Positions 1 to 8,417 of a stretch of DNA of 64,000 nt are shown in pieces. The DNA lies in NCBI RefSeq assembly GCF_029542205.1, contig NZ_CP113783.1:124001-188000 (forward strand). Direction: 5' to 3'. The stretch comes from Pseudoxanthomonas sp. SE1 (GTDB lineage: Bacteria > Pseudomonadota > Gammaproteobacteria > Xanthomonadales > Xanthomonadaceae). The position numbers and the translations under genes are program-made. Every line of letters begins with the position of its first letter. The stretch's first letter is position 1. The notes beneath the pieces are model-generated. The model was not told the DNA's origin. It made no database searches and saw nothing but the letters and a program-made list of their open reading frames with translations.

Positions 1-2
1 AC

Positions 3-143
3 GGACCGGATGCCGATGCCCTCCTTGAGGCCGTCCGCCCGACGCTTCTGGCAGCGGACTTCATGAAGCGTGCAACGGCAACGAAGGTGTATGGCGAACC
101 GGGTTCGGATGTACGCCGTGAAGAAGTGCAGCTTGTCCCCTAG
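3..143 (+). CDS. 3' end of an unidentified gene cut by the left window edge
   Basis: The frame beginning at base 3 is open for 46 codons and ends in TAG at 141-143. The visible peptide (GPDADALLEAVRPTLL, later FMKRATATKVYGEPGSDVR) has an amphipathic helix followed by a strand-like segment, and GC-rich third positions consistent with real coding sequence. No family is assigned because too little is present. No other gene competes for this stretch, and the 260 bases that follow up to the next gene hold no convincing ORF. The call rests only on coding appearance. Confidence 0.4.
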   Translation, partial: GPDADALLEAVRPTLLAADFMKRATATKVYGEPGSDVRREEVQLVP

Positions 144-404
144 CAGTTCGCACAAGCCGAAGTCCCTTCGCGACGCGGACCAACTCATGCGTCGTCACCG
201 CACATGACAATTGATCAGCGTAGCCCGGGTATGCAAAGCGCAGCTGGGTCTTCCGGGCCGGCGACTTACTCGGGAGCGGCTTGATTGGAGTGCGCTAAGC
301 TGATGCCACCCATGCACCAGGCCAGGTAGAGCGTCTTCACCTTGCCCACGCTTGCCACGGCTTCGGAACGTACGACGCAACGTAGACGACATCAGGAGGA
401 CGAG

Positions 405-755
405 ATGTATATCGACGGATTCGTGGCGGCCGTACCGGCAGCCAACCTGGAGGCTTATCGGAAGATGGCGAGCGAGGCCGCTGCGATCTACCGTGAACAC
501 GGTGCGCTCAATGTCGTCGAGTGCTGGGGCGATGACGTGCCGGAGGGCGAAGTGACCTCGTTCCACTCGGCCGTCAAACGGAAGCCGGATGAAGTGGTGG
601 TCTTTGCGTGGATCTCGTGGCCTTCGAAAGAGGCGCGCGACGAGGGAAACGGCAAGGTCATGGTCGACCCGAGGATGGAGCGCGGCGATGAAGTCCCGCC
701 CTTCGACGCGCGGCGCATGATCTACGGGGGCTTCAACGTCATCGTGGATGCCTGA
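405..755 (+). CDS. DUF1428 family protein (YbaA-like)
   Basis: A 116-residue protein that follows the E. coli YbaA / DUF1428 pattern from end to end: an opening MYIDGFVAAVP, a central VVECWGDDVPEGEV, then FAWISWPSKEARD, a DPRM segment and a closing RRMIYGGF. The family is a small ferredoxin-like alpha/beta barrel fold of unknown biochemical role. The start at 405 is chosen because a strong AGGAGG lies at 394-399, five bases upstream, and because family members begin exactly here; an upstream in-frame ATG at 342 would add 21 residues with no family counterpart. It stands alone, followed by an inverted REP-like pair. Confidence 0.88.
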   Translation: MYIDGFVAAVPAANLEAYRKMASEAAAIYREHGALNVVECWGDDVPEGEVTSFHSAVKRKPDEVVVFAWISWPSKEARDEGNGKVMVDPRMERGDEVPPFDARRMIYGGFNVIVDA

Positions 756-774
756 GGGGCCGTGGTCCGCATAC

Positions 775-919
775 GGGATGGGTTGAGCCGCAGGCAATAC
801 CCACATCCCATGAAGTGCCGAGTGCAACGTGCAGATCAGCCGCAGCGACGTTCCTGTCGGGGCTTCACGCTGCGACAAAGGAACGGATCGACGGGTATCG
901 CCTGCGGCTCAACCGATCC
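775..919. repeat. Inverted pair of REP-like palindromes
   Basis: Two copies of a roughly 35-base element sit head to head at 775-809 and 885-919. The left copy contains GGTTGAGCCGCAGGCAATACCC. The reverse complement of the right copy reads GGTTGAGCCGCAGGCGATACCC, so the cores differ at one position. Each copy can fold on itself (GGGATGGGT against ACCCACATCCC in the left one). The arrangement lies between the DUF1428 gene and the 3' end of the phasin-like gene. This is the usual setting of REP doublets in Xanthomonadaceae and Pseudomonas. Confidence 0.7.
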
Positions 920-954
920 TGCGGTCCTGCTGCCGACCATCCTGCGACCCCGGA

Positions 955-1350
955 TCAGCGGGACGGCTTGCGCTTGCTCAGGCGTCGCTGGTTGGCCACG
1001 GTGATGCGGCGGTAGGGCTTCATACCGGCGCTCGCCATGTTGACCACGGCGTCCTCAGGCGACGGCAGGGGCTTCGCAGTGAATGCCCATGGCATCCAGA
1101 ACGCCAGTGCGGCCTGCGTTGCCGTGGTGTTCAACGTCACCGCGTAGCCGGCCATGGCGCGCCAGGATTCCCAGGCGGCGACGACCTTCTCGTTCGACAT
1201 CAGGGCGTACTCGCGCCGGTCGCGGACCGACGGGTTGGGGCCGGCCGTCGCCATCCGCGCCATGCGGTGCGAGATGACGAACGGTGCCGCGGTGCCGAGT
1301 TCCACCAGTTGCGTGCCCAGGGCACGTACAGCGCTGCGAGGGCGGTTCAT
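955..1350 (-). CDS. Phasin-like / uncharacterised helical protein
   Basis: A 131-residue, strongly helical protein without a signal peptide. It contains TQLVELGTAAPFVISHRMARM and MSNEKVVAAWESWRAM, a pattern resembling the small polyhydroxyalkanoate-granule-associated (phasin-like) proteins of Xanthomonadaceae, and ends in a very basic tail (RRLSKRKPSR). ATG at 1348-1350 is preceded on this strand by GGAGA at good spacing; longer in-frame extensions overlap the ATPase gene and look like shadow sequence. No PHA synthase is visible in the window, so the granule role is inference from sequence pattern only. Confidence 0.5.
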   Translation of the reverse strand: MNRPRSAVRALGTQLVELGTAAPFVISHRMARMATAGPNPSVRDRREYALMSNEKVVAAWESWRAMAGYAVTLNTTATQAALAFWMPWAFTAKPLPSPEDAVVNMASAGMKPYRRITVANQRRLSKRKPSR

Positions 1351-1466
1351 GGCGGTCTCCGTGGGAACGGCATGATGCGATGGCGCGCGTATGCGGCCGG
1401 TGAATGCCGTGGCCTGCGCGGGGTGTGCGCCTGCCACCTGCGCCTCTCCCGCCACGGAACAGGCAG

Positions 1467-2966
1467 TCAGTCCGCGGGCACCGTGCGCTCCCGCGCCCAG
1501 TCGCGCAGGGCCTGCACCTGTTCGGCCATCATCACCGAGAGCGGGCGGGTGCCGCGGATCTCGTGCATGACCAGATCGGTGTCGAGCGGCTTCTGTTCGG
1601 CGTGGGCTGCGTACAGCGCCGAGACGATGGCCTGTTCCAGCTCGGCGCCGGAGAAGCCGTTCGCTGCGGCGGCGAGCGCGGGCAGGTTGAAGGCTTCCGG
1701 ATCCAGCGCGCGGCGCGACAGGTGCACGCGCAGCACCTCGACGCGCGCGTCGGGCGAGGGCAGGTCGACGAAGAAGATCTCGTCGAAGCGGCCCTTGCGC
1801 AGCAGTTCCGGTGGCAGGTCCTGCACCTGGTTCGCGGTGGCCACGAGGAAGACCTGGCCGCTGCCGGCACCGGCCTTGCGTTCCGCCATCCACGTGAGCA
1901 GGTAGCCGAGCACGCGGCGGGAGACGCCGCCGTCCTCGCTGCCGCCGCTGGCCAGGCCTTTCTCGATCTCGTCGATCCACAACACGCAGGGCGCCAGCTG
2001 TTCGGCTGACGCGAGCGCGGCGCGCAGGTTCTTTTCGGTTTCGCCGTGGTACTTGTCGTACAGCGTGCCGAAGTCCAGCCGCAGCAGCGGCACGCCGAAG
2101 CCGGCGGCGGTGGCCTTGGCCAGCATCGACTTGCCGCAGCCCTGCACGCCCAGCAGCAGCACGCCCTTGGGCAGGTCCAGCCCGGGCGGCGGATTGCCGG
2201 AAACGAACACGGCGCGGCGCTGTTCGATCCAGCGCTTCAGGCGGCTGGCGCCGGCGACATCGGCAAACTTCGCCGTGTCGTACTCGTAATGCAGGTGGCC
2301 GCTCCGGTTGAGCAGCTCGAACTTGAGCTTGTTCAGCGCCGGCAGGTCGCTGGCGGTCAGCGCGCCGTCGGCAAAGATCAGCTGCCGCGCGATGCGGCGC
2401 GCGTCAACCAGGCTCAGGCCCTGCAGATTGCGCACGATCTGCTTGACGGCCTCGCCGTCTGCTTCGACACGGCGCCCGCCGTGCTCGCGGGCGTAGTGCT
2501 CGGCTTCCTCGCGCACCATCTTCAGCAGGGCGTTGCCATCGGGCAGGCGCGGGTTGAAGCGCACGGCCAGTGCTTCCAGTTCGGCCGGCAGTTCGATCTT
2601 GGCGCCGACCAGCACCACCACGTGCGGCAGGCTGTGGCGGCGCTGCATGATGTCGCGCAGCTGGCGCTGGCTGCTGGCGTAGCCCAGGTAGGGGTGGAAA
2701 TCGAGCAGCAGGTAGATGCCGCGCTGGTCGGCCTGCTTGATCGCCTGCAGGGCGGCGCTGGCGTCGGGCGGGCCGACGGCGTCGTCTTCGCGGTCCATGT
2801 CGAGCCGGCGCAGGCCTTCGGTGATGCTCCAGCGGTGCAGCGCCCGCCACACCTGGCCGAGGGCCTGCCGGAACAGGTCGACCACGCGGGCTTCGTCCTG
2901 GGTTTCGATGACGATCAGCGGGGTGTTGGCGCGGATCAGCGCGGTCAGGTCCTGCAGCTCGTTCAT
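1467..2966 (-). CDS. AAA family ATPase of the Ycf46 type
   Basis: A 499-residue AAA+ ATPase. The N-terminal half ([20 protein letters not shown] and following) is the non-catalytic region typical of Ycf46-type proteins. The C-terminal half carries Walker A GVQGCGKS near residue 272, Walker [10 protein letters not shown] near residue 331, a sensor-1 ATAN and an arginine-finger region [11 protein letters not shown]. Ycf46 proteins occur in chloroplasts, cyanobacteria and proteobacteria; a role in CO2/photosynthesis regulation has been suggested in cyanobacteria, and the function here is unknown. The start at 2966 is where family members begin; the open frame continues upstream only as shadow of the opposite-strand parA. 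Confidence 0.85.
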   Translation of the reverse strand: MNELQDLTALIRANTPLIVIETQDEARVVDLFRQALGQVWRALHRWSITEGLRRLDMDREDDAVGPPDASAALQAIKQADQRGIYLLLDFHPYLGYASSQRQLRDIMQRRHSLPHVVVLVGAKIELPAELEALAVRFNPRLPDGNALLKMVREEAEHYAREHGGRRVEADGEAVKQIVRNLQGLSLVDARRIARQLIFADGALTASDLPALNKLKFELLNRSGHLHYEYDTAKFADVAGASRLKRWIEQRRAVFVSGNPPPGLDLPKGVLLLGVQGCGKSMLAKATAAGFGVPLLRLDFGTLYDKYHGETEKNLRAALASAEQLAPCVLWIDEIEKGLASGGSEDGGVSRRVLGYLLTWMAERKAGAGSGQVFLVATANQVQDLPPELLRKGRFDEIFFVDLPSPDARVEVLRVHLSRRALDPEAFNLPALAAAANGFSGAELEQAIVSALYAAHAEQKPLDTDLVMHEIRGTRPLSVMMAEQVQALRDWARERTVPAD

Positions 2967-3120
2967 GGGGCGTCCGGTCCGTGGGGACGGGCACGATAGC
3001 AAGCGCGCACGGGAACGGGGAGCCGACCGGCCCGCGACAACGGGTCGCGCTTCACCGCGCCGGTTCCCGCTTAACTTGCCCCGGTGTACCCTCCGGGTTC
3101 TCCAGCAACGAGGTGCGCGC

Positions 3121-3753
3121 ATGAAGACGATTCTGGTCGCCAGCTCCAAGGGCGGCGCGGGCAAGACCACCCTGGCGACCAATCTGGCCGCACATTTCGC
3201 ACTGGACGGCAAGCGCACGGTCCTCGTGGATGCCGATCCGCAGCATTCCTCCACCCGCTGGGCCGAGCGCCGGGCGGAGCTGGAAACCGCCGTATTGCCG
3301 ATCGATGCCAGTGGCAAGCGCGCGTGGCGCGCTTGGCTGCCGGAAGACGCGGAGCGGGTGGTGATCGATGCGCCTGCCGGCGCGATGGCCGACGACCTGG
3401 GCGGCTTCCTGGAGCATGCCGATGCCGTGGTGGTGCCGGTGCTGCCGTCGGCACTGGACATCGAGGCGACGGTGGGCTTCCTGAACACCATGGCCAAGGT
3501 GCCGCGCGTGCACAAGCGCAAGCTGCCGGTGGGCCTGGTGGTTAACCGCAGCAAGCCGTGGACGAATGCATCGCAGCAGGCGGTCGAAATGCTGAAGACC
3601 TGGCCGTACCCGGTGATCACCCAGTTGCGCGATACGCAGGCCTATGTCGTGATGGCCGGCCTGGGCCGCAGCCTGTTCGACTACCGCTCGGCCCAGGTGC
3701 GCGATCACCAGGCCGACTGGGAACCGTTGTTGAAATGGATCAAGAAGGCCTGA
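3121..3753 (+). CDS. Orphan ParA/MinD-type ATPase
   Basis: A 210-residue ParA-family ATPase. The deviant Walker [17 protein letters not shown] starts at residue 8, switch I/Walker A' is [14 protein letters not shown], and Walker B is [12 protein letters not shown] precedes the ATG. No parB or parS-like cluster is visible next to it, so it belongs to the solitary ParA group (similar to ParC/MipZ-like positioning ATPases) that localise cargo on the nucleoid rather than segregate plasmids. It is divergent from the Ycf46 ATPase (154 bp between starts) and followed 21 bp later by sixA. The cargo cannot be told from sequence. Confidence 0.85.
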   Translation: MKTILVASSKGGAGKTTLATNLAAHFALDGKRTVLVDADPQHSSTRWAERRAELETAVLPIDASGKRAWRAWLPEDAERVVIDAPAGAMADDLGGFLEHADAVVVPVLPSALDIEATVGFLNTMAKVPRVHKRKLPVGLVVNRSKPWTNASQQAVEMLKTWPYPVITQLRDTQAYVVMAGLGRSLFDYRSAQVRDHQADWEPLLKWIKKA

Positions 3754-3774
3754 GGCCTAAGGAGTCGTTGTCCC

Positions 3775-4251
3775 ATGCGTGAACTGATCCTGTTGCGTCA
3801 TGCCCATGCCGAACCCGCAACCACCGGGCAGTCGGACCTGGATCGTCCCCTGTCGCCGCAAGGCCTGGCCGAAGCGGAGGCCGCCGCACGCTGGTTGCAG
3901 GACAAGGGCCTGGTGCCGGATCGGGTGCTGTGCTCGCCCGCGCGGCGGGCGCGCGAAACCCTGGAGGCGGTGCTGGGTGCCGTCGGCTACGTGGAGCAGC
4001 GGCTGGAAGAGCGCATCTACGAAGCCACGCCGGGAACGCTGGCCGACCTGGCCGACCAGCATCGTGAAGCCGAGCGCCTGCTGATGGTGGGCCACAACCC
4101 CGGCTTCGAGCAGCTGGCCGCGCTGATGTATTCCGGCGTGACCAGCGAATACCGCGGCATGCCGCCCGCCGGCGTGGTGGTGCTGACGCTGCCGGTGGAC
4201 ACCGCGATCGAGCCGGGAGTGGCGCAGCTTTCCGCTTTCTGGTGGCCATGA
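3775..4251 (+). CDS. sixA: Histidine phosphatase family protein, SixA-like
   Basis: A 158-residue cytoplasmic phosphohistidine phosphatase of the RHG superfamily. The catalytic LLRHAHAE lies at residues 6-13, the second arginine is in LCSPARRARET, and the second catalytic histidine is in LMVGHNPGFEQLA. In E. coli SixA removes phosphate from the histidine of phosphotransfer proteins (ArcB HPt, PTS NPr). The length and the compact fold fit SixA rather than phosphoglycerate mutase. Its TGA overlaps the ATG of the next gene, so the two are probably translated together, although the neighbour is a secreted protein with no obvious shared pathway. Confidence 0.85.
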   Translation: MRELILLRHAHAEPATTGQSDLDRPLSPQGLAEAEAAARWLQDKGLVPDRVLCSPARRARETLEAVLGAVGYVEQRLEERIYEATPGTLADLADQHREAERLLMVGHNPGFEQLAALMYSGVTSEYRGMPPAGVVVLTLPVDTAIEPGVAQLSAFWWP

Positions 4252-4832
4252 CACAGGCAGCCCCGGGGATCATGCGGCTGGCCGCGCTGGGGCTGGGCGC
4301 GCTGTTGGCAACGCCTGCCCTGGCCGATGGACGCAACGATTTCGACCCCTCGCACACGCGCCTGGGGTTCGAACTGCGCACGCGCTGGGGGCAGGTGCTG
4401 GATGGGGTGTTCCAGCGCTACGAGGGCTCGGTGGAACACCTGCCCGATGGCCGCCAACAGGTCCGCCTGCGCATGTACACGCGCGAGGTGGAGATCGCCG
4501 GGCATCCGCGCTACAGCGAGTGGGCGCGCAGCGAGAAGTTCTTCGATGCCGACCGTTACCCGGTGGTGACGTTCACCTCCAGGCCGTATGACCCGATGCT
4601 GCTGTACGACGGCGGCAAACTGGAGGGCGACCTGAGCATCAAGGGCATCAACCGGCCGCGCAGCCTGGAGGTGGCGCCGGCCACCTGCTCGCACCCCGCG
4701 GTGGGTTGCGATGTGGTGGCGACGGGCGCGGTGCGCCGCAGCGATTACGACATGGACGACTGGATGCTGGCGGTCAGTGACCGCGTGGTGTTCGTACTGC
4801 GTGCGCGCATCCGGAGTGCGAAGACACCGTGA
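4248..4832 (+). CDS. YceI family periplasmic protein
   Basis: A 194-residue exported protein. A signal peptide (about residues 1-27, LGLGALLATPALA) precedes a YceI lipocalin-like domain beginning FDPSHTRLGFELRTRWGQVL. Family landmarks are the early HTRLGF strand, SEKFFDADRYPVVTFTS and the GDLSIKGINR segment. YceI proteins bind polyisoprenoid or amphipathic ligands in the periplasm. The ATG at 4248 overlaps the sixA stop; a GTG two codons earlier is possible. The gene overlaps the phospholipase-D gene downstream by four bases (GTGA), pointing to an operon of envelope genes. Confidence 0.88.
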   Translation: MTQAAPGIMRLAALGLGALLATPALADGRNDFDPSHTRLGFELRTRWGQVLDGVFQRYEGSVEHLPDGRQQVRLRMYTREVEIAGHPRYSEWARSEKFFDADRYPVVTFTSRPYDPMLLYDGGKLEGDLSIKGINRPRSLEVAPATCSHPAVGCDVVATGAVRRSDYDMDDWMLAVSDRVVFVLRARIRSAKTP

Positions 4833-6817
4833 ACCGCCGTTTCCCCGCCTTGGCCGCGCGGTGCGCGGTGCTGTGTGTCGCGCTGCTGGGCAGCGCCTGC
4901 GCCAGCCTGTCCGACCGCCAGCGTGATCGTGCCGCCGGTATCGCCGAAGGCGCCCGTTCAACGGTGGTCGAATGCGAACAGGCCGATGCCTGCGCGCTGT
5001 CGTCGCCGCTCTACGACCTGGCCGGACAGGCACGCGCTGCGTCCACGCCGGAGGCGCCGCGCCACTATGCGGTGATCCTGGACCAGGGCTCCGATGCGTT
5101 GCTGGCGCGCCTGAACCTGATCCGCAGCGCGCGCGAGCGCATCGACCTGCAGACCTACATCTTCGACAAGGACGACAGCGCGCGACTGGTGCTGGATGAA
5201 CTGCTGGCGGCGGCGCGACGCGGGGTGAAGGTACGGGTGCTGATCGACCAGTTGTCGGCCATCGCCGACCTGGAGATCCTGGCCGCGCTGTCCGGCGCGC
5301 ACGAGAACTTCGCCATCCGCATCTACAACCCGAGCTTCGGCAAGGCCAAGCTGAACTACTTCGACTATGCGGGCAGCGTGCTGTGCTGCTTCCGCCGCTT
5401 CAACCAGCGCATGCACACCAAGCTGTTGCTGGTGGACGACCGCATCGGCATCAGCGGCGGACGCAACTACCAGGACGACTATTTCGACTGGGACGCGGAA
5501 TACAACTTCCGCGACCGCGACGTGCTGGTCGCGGGTCCGGAGGCGGCAGCGATGGCCACCAATTTCCAGGCTTTCTGGGAAGCACGGCGCAGCGTGCCGG
5601 CGGAGCGACTGAACGATGTCGGCCGTACGCTGCTGCACGAGGGCGTGCCGGCGATGCCGGTGCCGCGCTATCTGCGCCCGGCACGGGTCCAGGCGGCGCG
5701 CGAGGAAGCGAGCGACCCGGCCGTGATGCGGGAGCGCTTCGTCGATGCGGCTTTCCCGGTCGGTGCGGTGCGCTACATCGCCGACCTGCCGCAGAAGCAC
5801 CGGCGCGAGCGCCGCGACGACGATGCGCCCGCGGCGCCGGAGCTGGAGGCGCTGATCCGCAGCGCGCAGTCTGAAGTGCTGCTGCAGACGCCTTACCTGG
5901 TGATGTCGAAACAGGCACAGGCGATGTTCCGCGACATGCGCACGCGCGAACCGCCGCCGCAGGTGATCGTGTCGACCAACAGCCTGGCCGCGACCGACAA
6001 CCCGGTGGTGTATTCGATGTCGTTCAAGTACAAGCGCCGCTACCTGCGCGAGTTCGGTTTCCAGATCCACGAGTACAAGCCGTTCCCGGAAGATGCGCCG
6101 GTGGACTACGCCGCGCTGATGCCGGAAGGACCACCGCTGGCGACCTCGGCCAGCGGTGCCGGTGCCGGTGGCAGTCGCGGCAGCGGCAGCGGCGGCAGCG
6201 GGCGCGTTCGCGGGCCGTCGGGATCCATCGGGCCGTCGGCCGGCTCCGGGGGCGAGACCACGCGTCGCCTGCAGCGAACCGAGTCGCGGCCGTCGTTCCT
6301 GAGCAGCGGCGCCGGTTCCGAGCCGCTGCCGTTGAAGCGTGCCGGCGTGCGCATGGGCCTGCACGCGAAATCGATGGTCATCGACGGCGGCACGGCGGTG
6401 ATCGGCACGCACAACTTCGATCCGCGCTCGGAGAACTACAACACCGAGGCGGCCGTGGTGATCCAGGACCCCGCCTTCGCACAGGCGCTCGCCGACAGCA
6501 TCCGCCGCGATATGTCGCCGCGCAACGCGTGGGTGATCGCGCCACGGGCCAAGCCGCCGGTGTTCTCCGGCCTGGACTACAGCCTGGGCAAGGTGTCCGA
6601 GGCTTTGCCGATCTTCGACGTCTGGCCGTGGCGGTATGCGACCAGCTACGAGTTCCAGCCCGGTCCCGATTGCCCGCTGCCGGTCGGGCCGAAGGATCCC
6701 GCCTTCCACCGGTGCTACGTAGCGGTGGGCGACTTCCCCGAGGTCAATGTCGGGCCGAAATGGCTGTACACGCGCGTGCTGACCGCGTTCGGTGCGGGAC
6801 TGGTGCCGATCCTGTAG
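4829..6817 (+). CDS. Phospholipase D-like lipoprotein (cardiolipin synthase C-like)
   Basis: A 662-residue exported protein with a lipobox (LLGSAC, Cys about 24) and two HKD phosphatidyl-transferase motifs: HTKLLLVDDRIGISGGRN near residue 196 and HAKSMVIDGGTAVIGTHN near residue 512. The layout matches the ClsC/YmdC branch of the phospholipase D superfamily, which makes cardiolipin or remodels phospholipids at the envelope. Between the two catalytic halves, at about residues 435-478, is a Gly/Ser/Arg-rich low-complexity linker that ordinary ClsC proteins do not need. GTG is used as start and overlaps the yceI stop. Exact lipid substrate is unknown. Confidence 0.85.
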   Translation: MNRRFPALAARCAVLCVALLGSACASLSDRQRDRAAGIAEGARSTVVECEQADACALSSPLYDLAGQARAASTPEAPRHYAVILDQGSDALLARLNLIRSARERIDLQTYIFDKDDSARLVLDELLAAARRGVKVRVLIDQLSAIADLEILAALSGAHENFAIRIYNPSFGKAKLNYFDYAGSVLCCFRRFNQRMHTKLLLVDDRIGISGGRNYQDDYFDWDAEYNFRDRDVLVAGPEAAAMATNFQAFWEARRSVPAERLNDVGRTLLHEGVPAMPVPRYLRPARVQAAREEASDPAVMRERFVDAAFPVGAVRYIADLPQKHRRERRDDDAPAAPELEALIRSAQSEVLLQTPYLVMSKQAQAMFRDMRTREPPPQVIVSTNSLAATDNPVVYSMSFKYKRRYLREFGFQIHEYKPFPEDAPVDYAALMPEGPPLATSASGAGAGGSRGSGSGGSGRVRGPSGSIGPSAGSGGETTRRLQRTESRPSFLSSGAGSEPLPLKRAGVRMGLHAKSMVIDGGTAVIGTHNFDPRSENYNTEAAVVIQDPAFAQALADSIRRDMSPRNAWVIAPRAKPPVFSGLDYSLGKVSEALPIFDVWPWRYATSYEFQPGPDCPLPVGPKDPAFHRCYVAVGDFPEVNVGPKWLYTRVLTAFGAGLVPIL

Positions 6818-6837
6818 GTCTGCAGGTCTGCAGGTCT

Positions 6838-6960
6838 GTAGGAGGGGCTTCAGCCCCGATGCTTTTCGACCAGACGACAGAGAGCCCCCGAATGCAGCCT
6901 GGTCGACCGCGGGCCTGTCGGACGGTAATGGAAAAGCATCGGGGCTGAAGCCCCTCCTAC
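6838..6960. repeat. REPIN: 30-bp perfect inverted REP pair (GTAGGAGGGGCTTCAGCCCC type)
   Basis: Bases 6838-6867 and 6931-6960 are perfect 30-bp inverted copies. Each begins with the tetranucleotide GTAG and contains an internal hairpin GGGGCT-TC-AGCCCC. This is the architecture of a REPIN: two REP sequences in inverted orientation around a short spacer, mobilised by RAYT transposases. The left end is preceded by a short direct repeat, with GTCTGCAG twice and then GTCTGTAG. It follows the phospholipase-D gene stop by 20 bp and may stabilise or terminate its transcript. Confidence 0.85.
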
Positions 6961-7007
6961 AGGTCCGTGGGTAGAATCCGGGCACCTTCTCTCCTGGTCT
7001 GCACGCC

Positions 7008-7436
7008 ATGGCTTTCCGCGCTCCCGTCGATCTCGCCGCCATCAACGCACACGCCGCCGACACGCTGGTGTCCAACCTCGGCATCGTCATCACCGGGGCC
7101 GGCGAGGACTGGCTGCGCGGCACGATGCCGGTCGATGCGCGCACCGTGCAGCCTTACGGCATCCTGCATGGGGGTGCGTCGGTGGCGCTGGCCGAAACGC
7201 TGGGCAGCGTGGCCGGCAACCTGTGCCTGGACACCACGAAGGAGATGGTCGTGGGCCTGGAAATCAACGCCAACCACGTGCGCGCGATGCGGGGTGGCGT
7301 GGTGACCGGCACCGCACGTGCGCTGCATGTGGGCCGCAGTACGCAGCTGTGGGAAATCCGCATCGAGAACGACGAAGGCAAGCTGGTATGCGTGTCGCGC
7401 CTGACGCTGGCGGTGGTGCCGGTGGTGAAGGGTTGA
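7008..7436 (+). CDS. PaaI/MenI-type hotdog thioesterase
   Basis: A 142-residue single-domain hotdog-fold protein. The family signature PYGILHGGASVALAETLGS lies at residues 47-65. It includes the HGG turn and the glutamate that acts as catalytic base in 1,4-dihydroxy-2-naphthoyl-CoA / phenylacetyl-CoA-type thioesterases (MenI/YdiI, PaaI). It is expected to hydrolyse an acyl-CoA in the cytoplasm; the acyl group is not evident from sequence. The gene follows a REPIN and precedes a PlsC-like acyltransferase and a YheT-like hydrolase on the same strand, a lipid-metabolism neighbourhood. Confidence 0.85.
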   Translation: MAFRAPVDLAAINAHAADTLVSNLGIVITGAGEDWLRGTMPVDARTVQPYGILHGGASVALAETLGSVAGNLCLDTTKEMVVGLEINANHVRAMRGGVVTGTARALHVGRSTQLWEIRIENDEGKLVCVSRLTLAVVPVVKG

Positions 7437-7529
7437 TGGGCGCGGAGAAGAGTCGGGAATGAGCGCAGCGCAGGCATCCTGCTGATGCCCTCCTCGCTCC
7501 TCTCCCCCCACTCCTGCTATCGTGACGGG

Positions 7530-8327
7530 ATGACGCCGCCCCCTGTTCATGTTGCTGGCGGCAGCGGTGTGGCGCGGGCAATCCGCTACCTCTACCGCGT
7601 GCCGTTGCTGCTGGTCCACCTGCTGGTCTTCCTGCCGATCATCCTGCTGTGCCTGTCGCCGCTGCTGGCCTGGGTGCGGGTGGGCGACGAGAGCGTGGGC
7701 GAGGTGGCGGTGCGCTGGTGGTCCAGCGGGCTGATGCGCATCTTCGGGTTCCGCCTGCGTCGGGTGGGCACGCCACTCCCCGGCGCCACGATGTTCGTGG
7801 CCAACCACGTCAGCTGGATCGACATCGAGGCGCTGCACAGCCAGCGCATGATGGGCTTCGTTGCCAAGCATGAGATCCGCGGCTGGCCGGTGGTCGGCTG
7901 GCTGGCGGCGCAGGGCCACACCATCTTCCACCAACGCGGCAGCCAGGAGTCCCTGGGTGGCGTGTTGCAGGCCATGATGCAGCGCCTTCGCGAGGGCCGG
8001 CCGGTGGGAGTGTTTCCGGAAGGACGGACGCGCGACGGCCGCTCGGTGGGGCCGTTCCATGCCCGCATTTTCCTGGCGGCGGTGGAAGCCGGTGTGCCGG
8101 TCCAGCCCGTAGCGCTGCGCTACGGCGCGCGCGGCAGTGCACAGCCGGTGGTGGCGTTCGGGCCGAAGGAGAGCTTCTTCGCCAACTTCGTGCGCCTGCT
8201 GGGGGAGCCGGCCCGCACGGCCGACATCTGCTTCCTGGAACCGATCCGCGTCGCCGATGTGGAAGGACGCCGCCGCATCGCCGACCTGTCGCGCGAGCGC
8301 ATCGTGCAGGCGATGGCCGAAGGCTGA
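7530..8327 (+). CDS. PlsC-type 1-acyl-glycerol-3-phosphate acyltransferase family protein
   Basis: About 265 residues. A long hydrophobic N-terminal segment (PLLLVHLLVFLPIILLCLSPLLAW) anchors it in the inner membrane. The acyltransferase motif I NHVSWID and motif III FPEGRTRDG are clear, with a later VPVQPVALRY. The family transfers acyl chains from acyl-ACP/CoA to lysophosphatidate or related acceptors. The ATG at 7530 is preferred over 7485 because the 15 extra residues (SSLLSPHSCYRDG) are not membrane-like, but neither start has a strong ribosome site. Whether it is the housekeeping PlsC or an accessory (ornithine-lipid-like) acyltransferase is open. Confidence 0.82.
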   Translation: MTPPPVHVAGGSGVARAIRYLYRVPLLLVHLLVFLPIILLCLSPLLAWVRVGDESVGEVAVRWWSSGLMRIFGFRLRRVGTPLPGATMFVANHVSWIDIEALHSQRMMGFVAKHEIRGWPVVGWLAAQGHTIFHQRGSQESLGGVLQAMMQRLREGRPVGVFPEGRTRDGRSVGPFHARIFLAAVEAGVPVQPVALRYGARGSAQPVVAFGPKESFFANFVRLLGEPARTADICFLEPIRVADVEGRRRIADLSRERIVQAMAEG

Positions 8328-8417
8328 GCGGGTGCGTTCCAGCGGCATTGCGACGGAATCGAAGGAATACTCCACACTGCGGTGCCACTCTCGTCACGAC
8401 GCCGCTGCGATGACCCC

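Noticed and set aside
829..1905. Plus-strand 358-codon frame over the phasin-like and ATPase genes
   Set aside because: Starts inside a REP spacer and is a shadow of the minus-strand AAA ATPase.
4958..7144. 728-codon open frame antisense to the phospholipase-D gene
   Set aside because: Runs through a REPIN and the start of the thioesterase, with no recognisable protein features.
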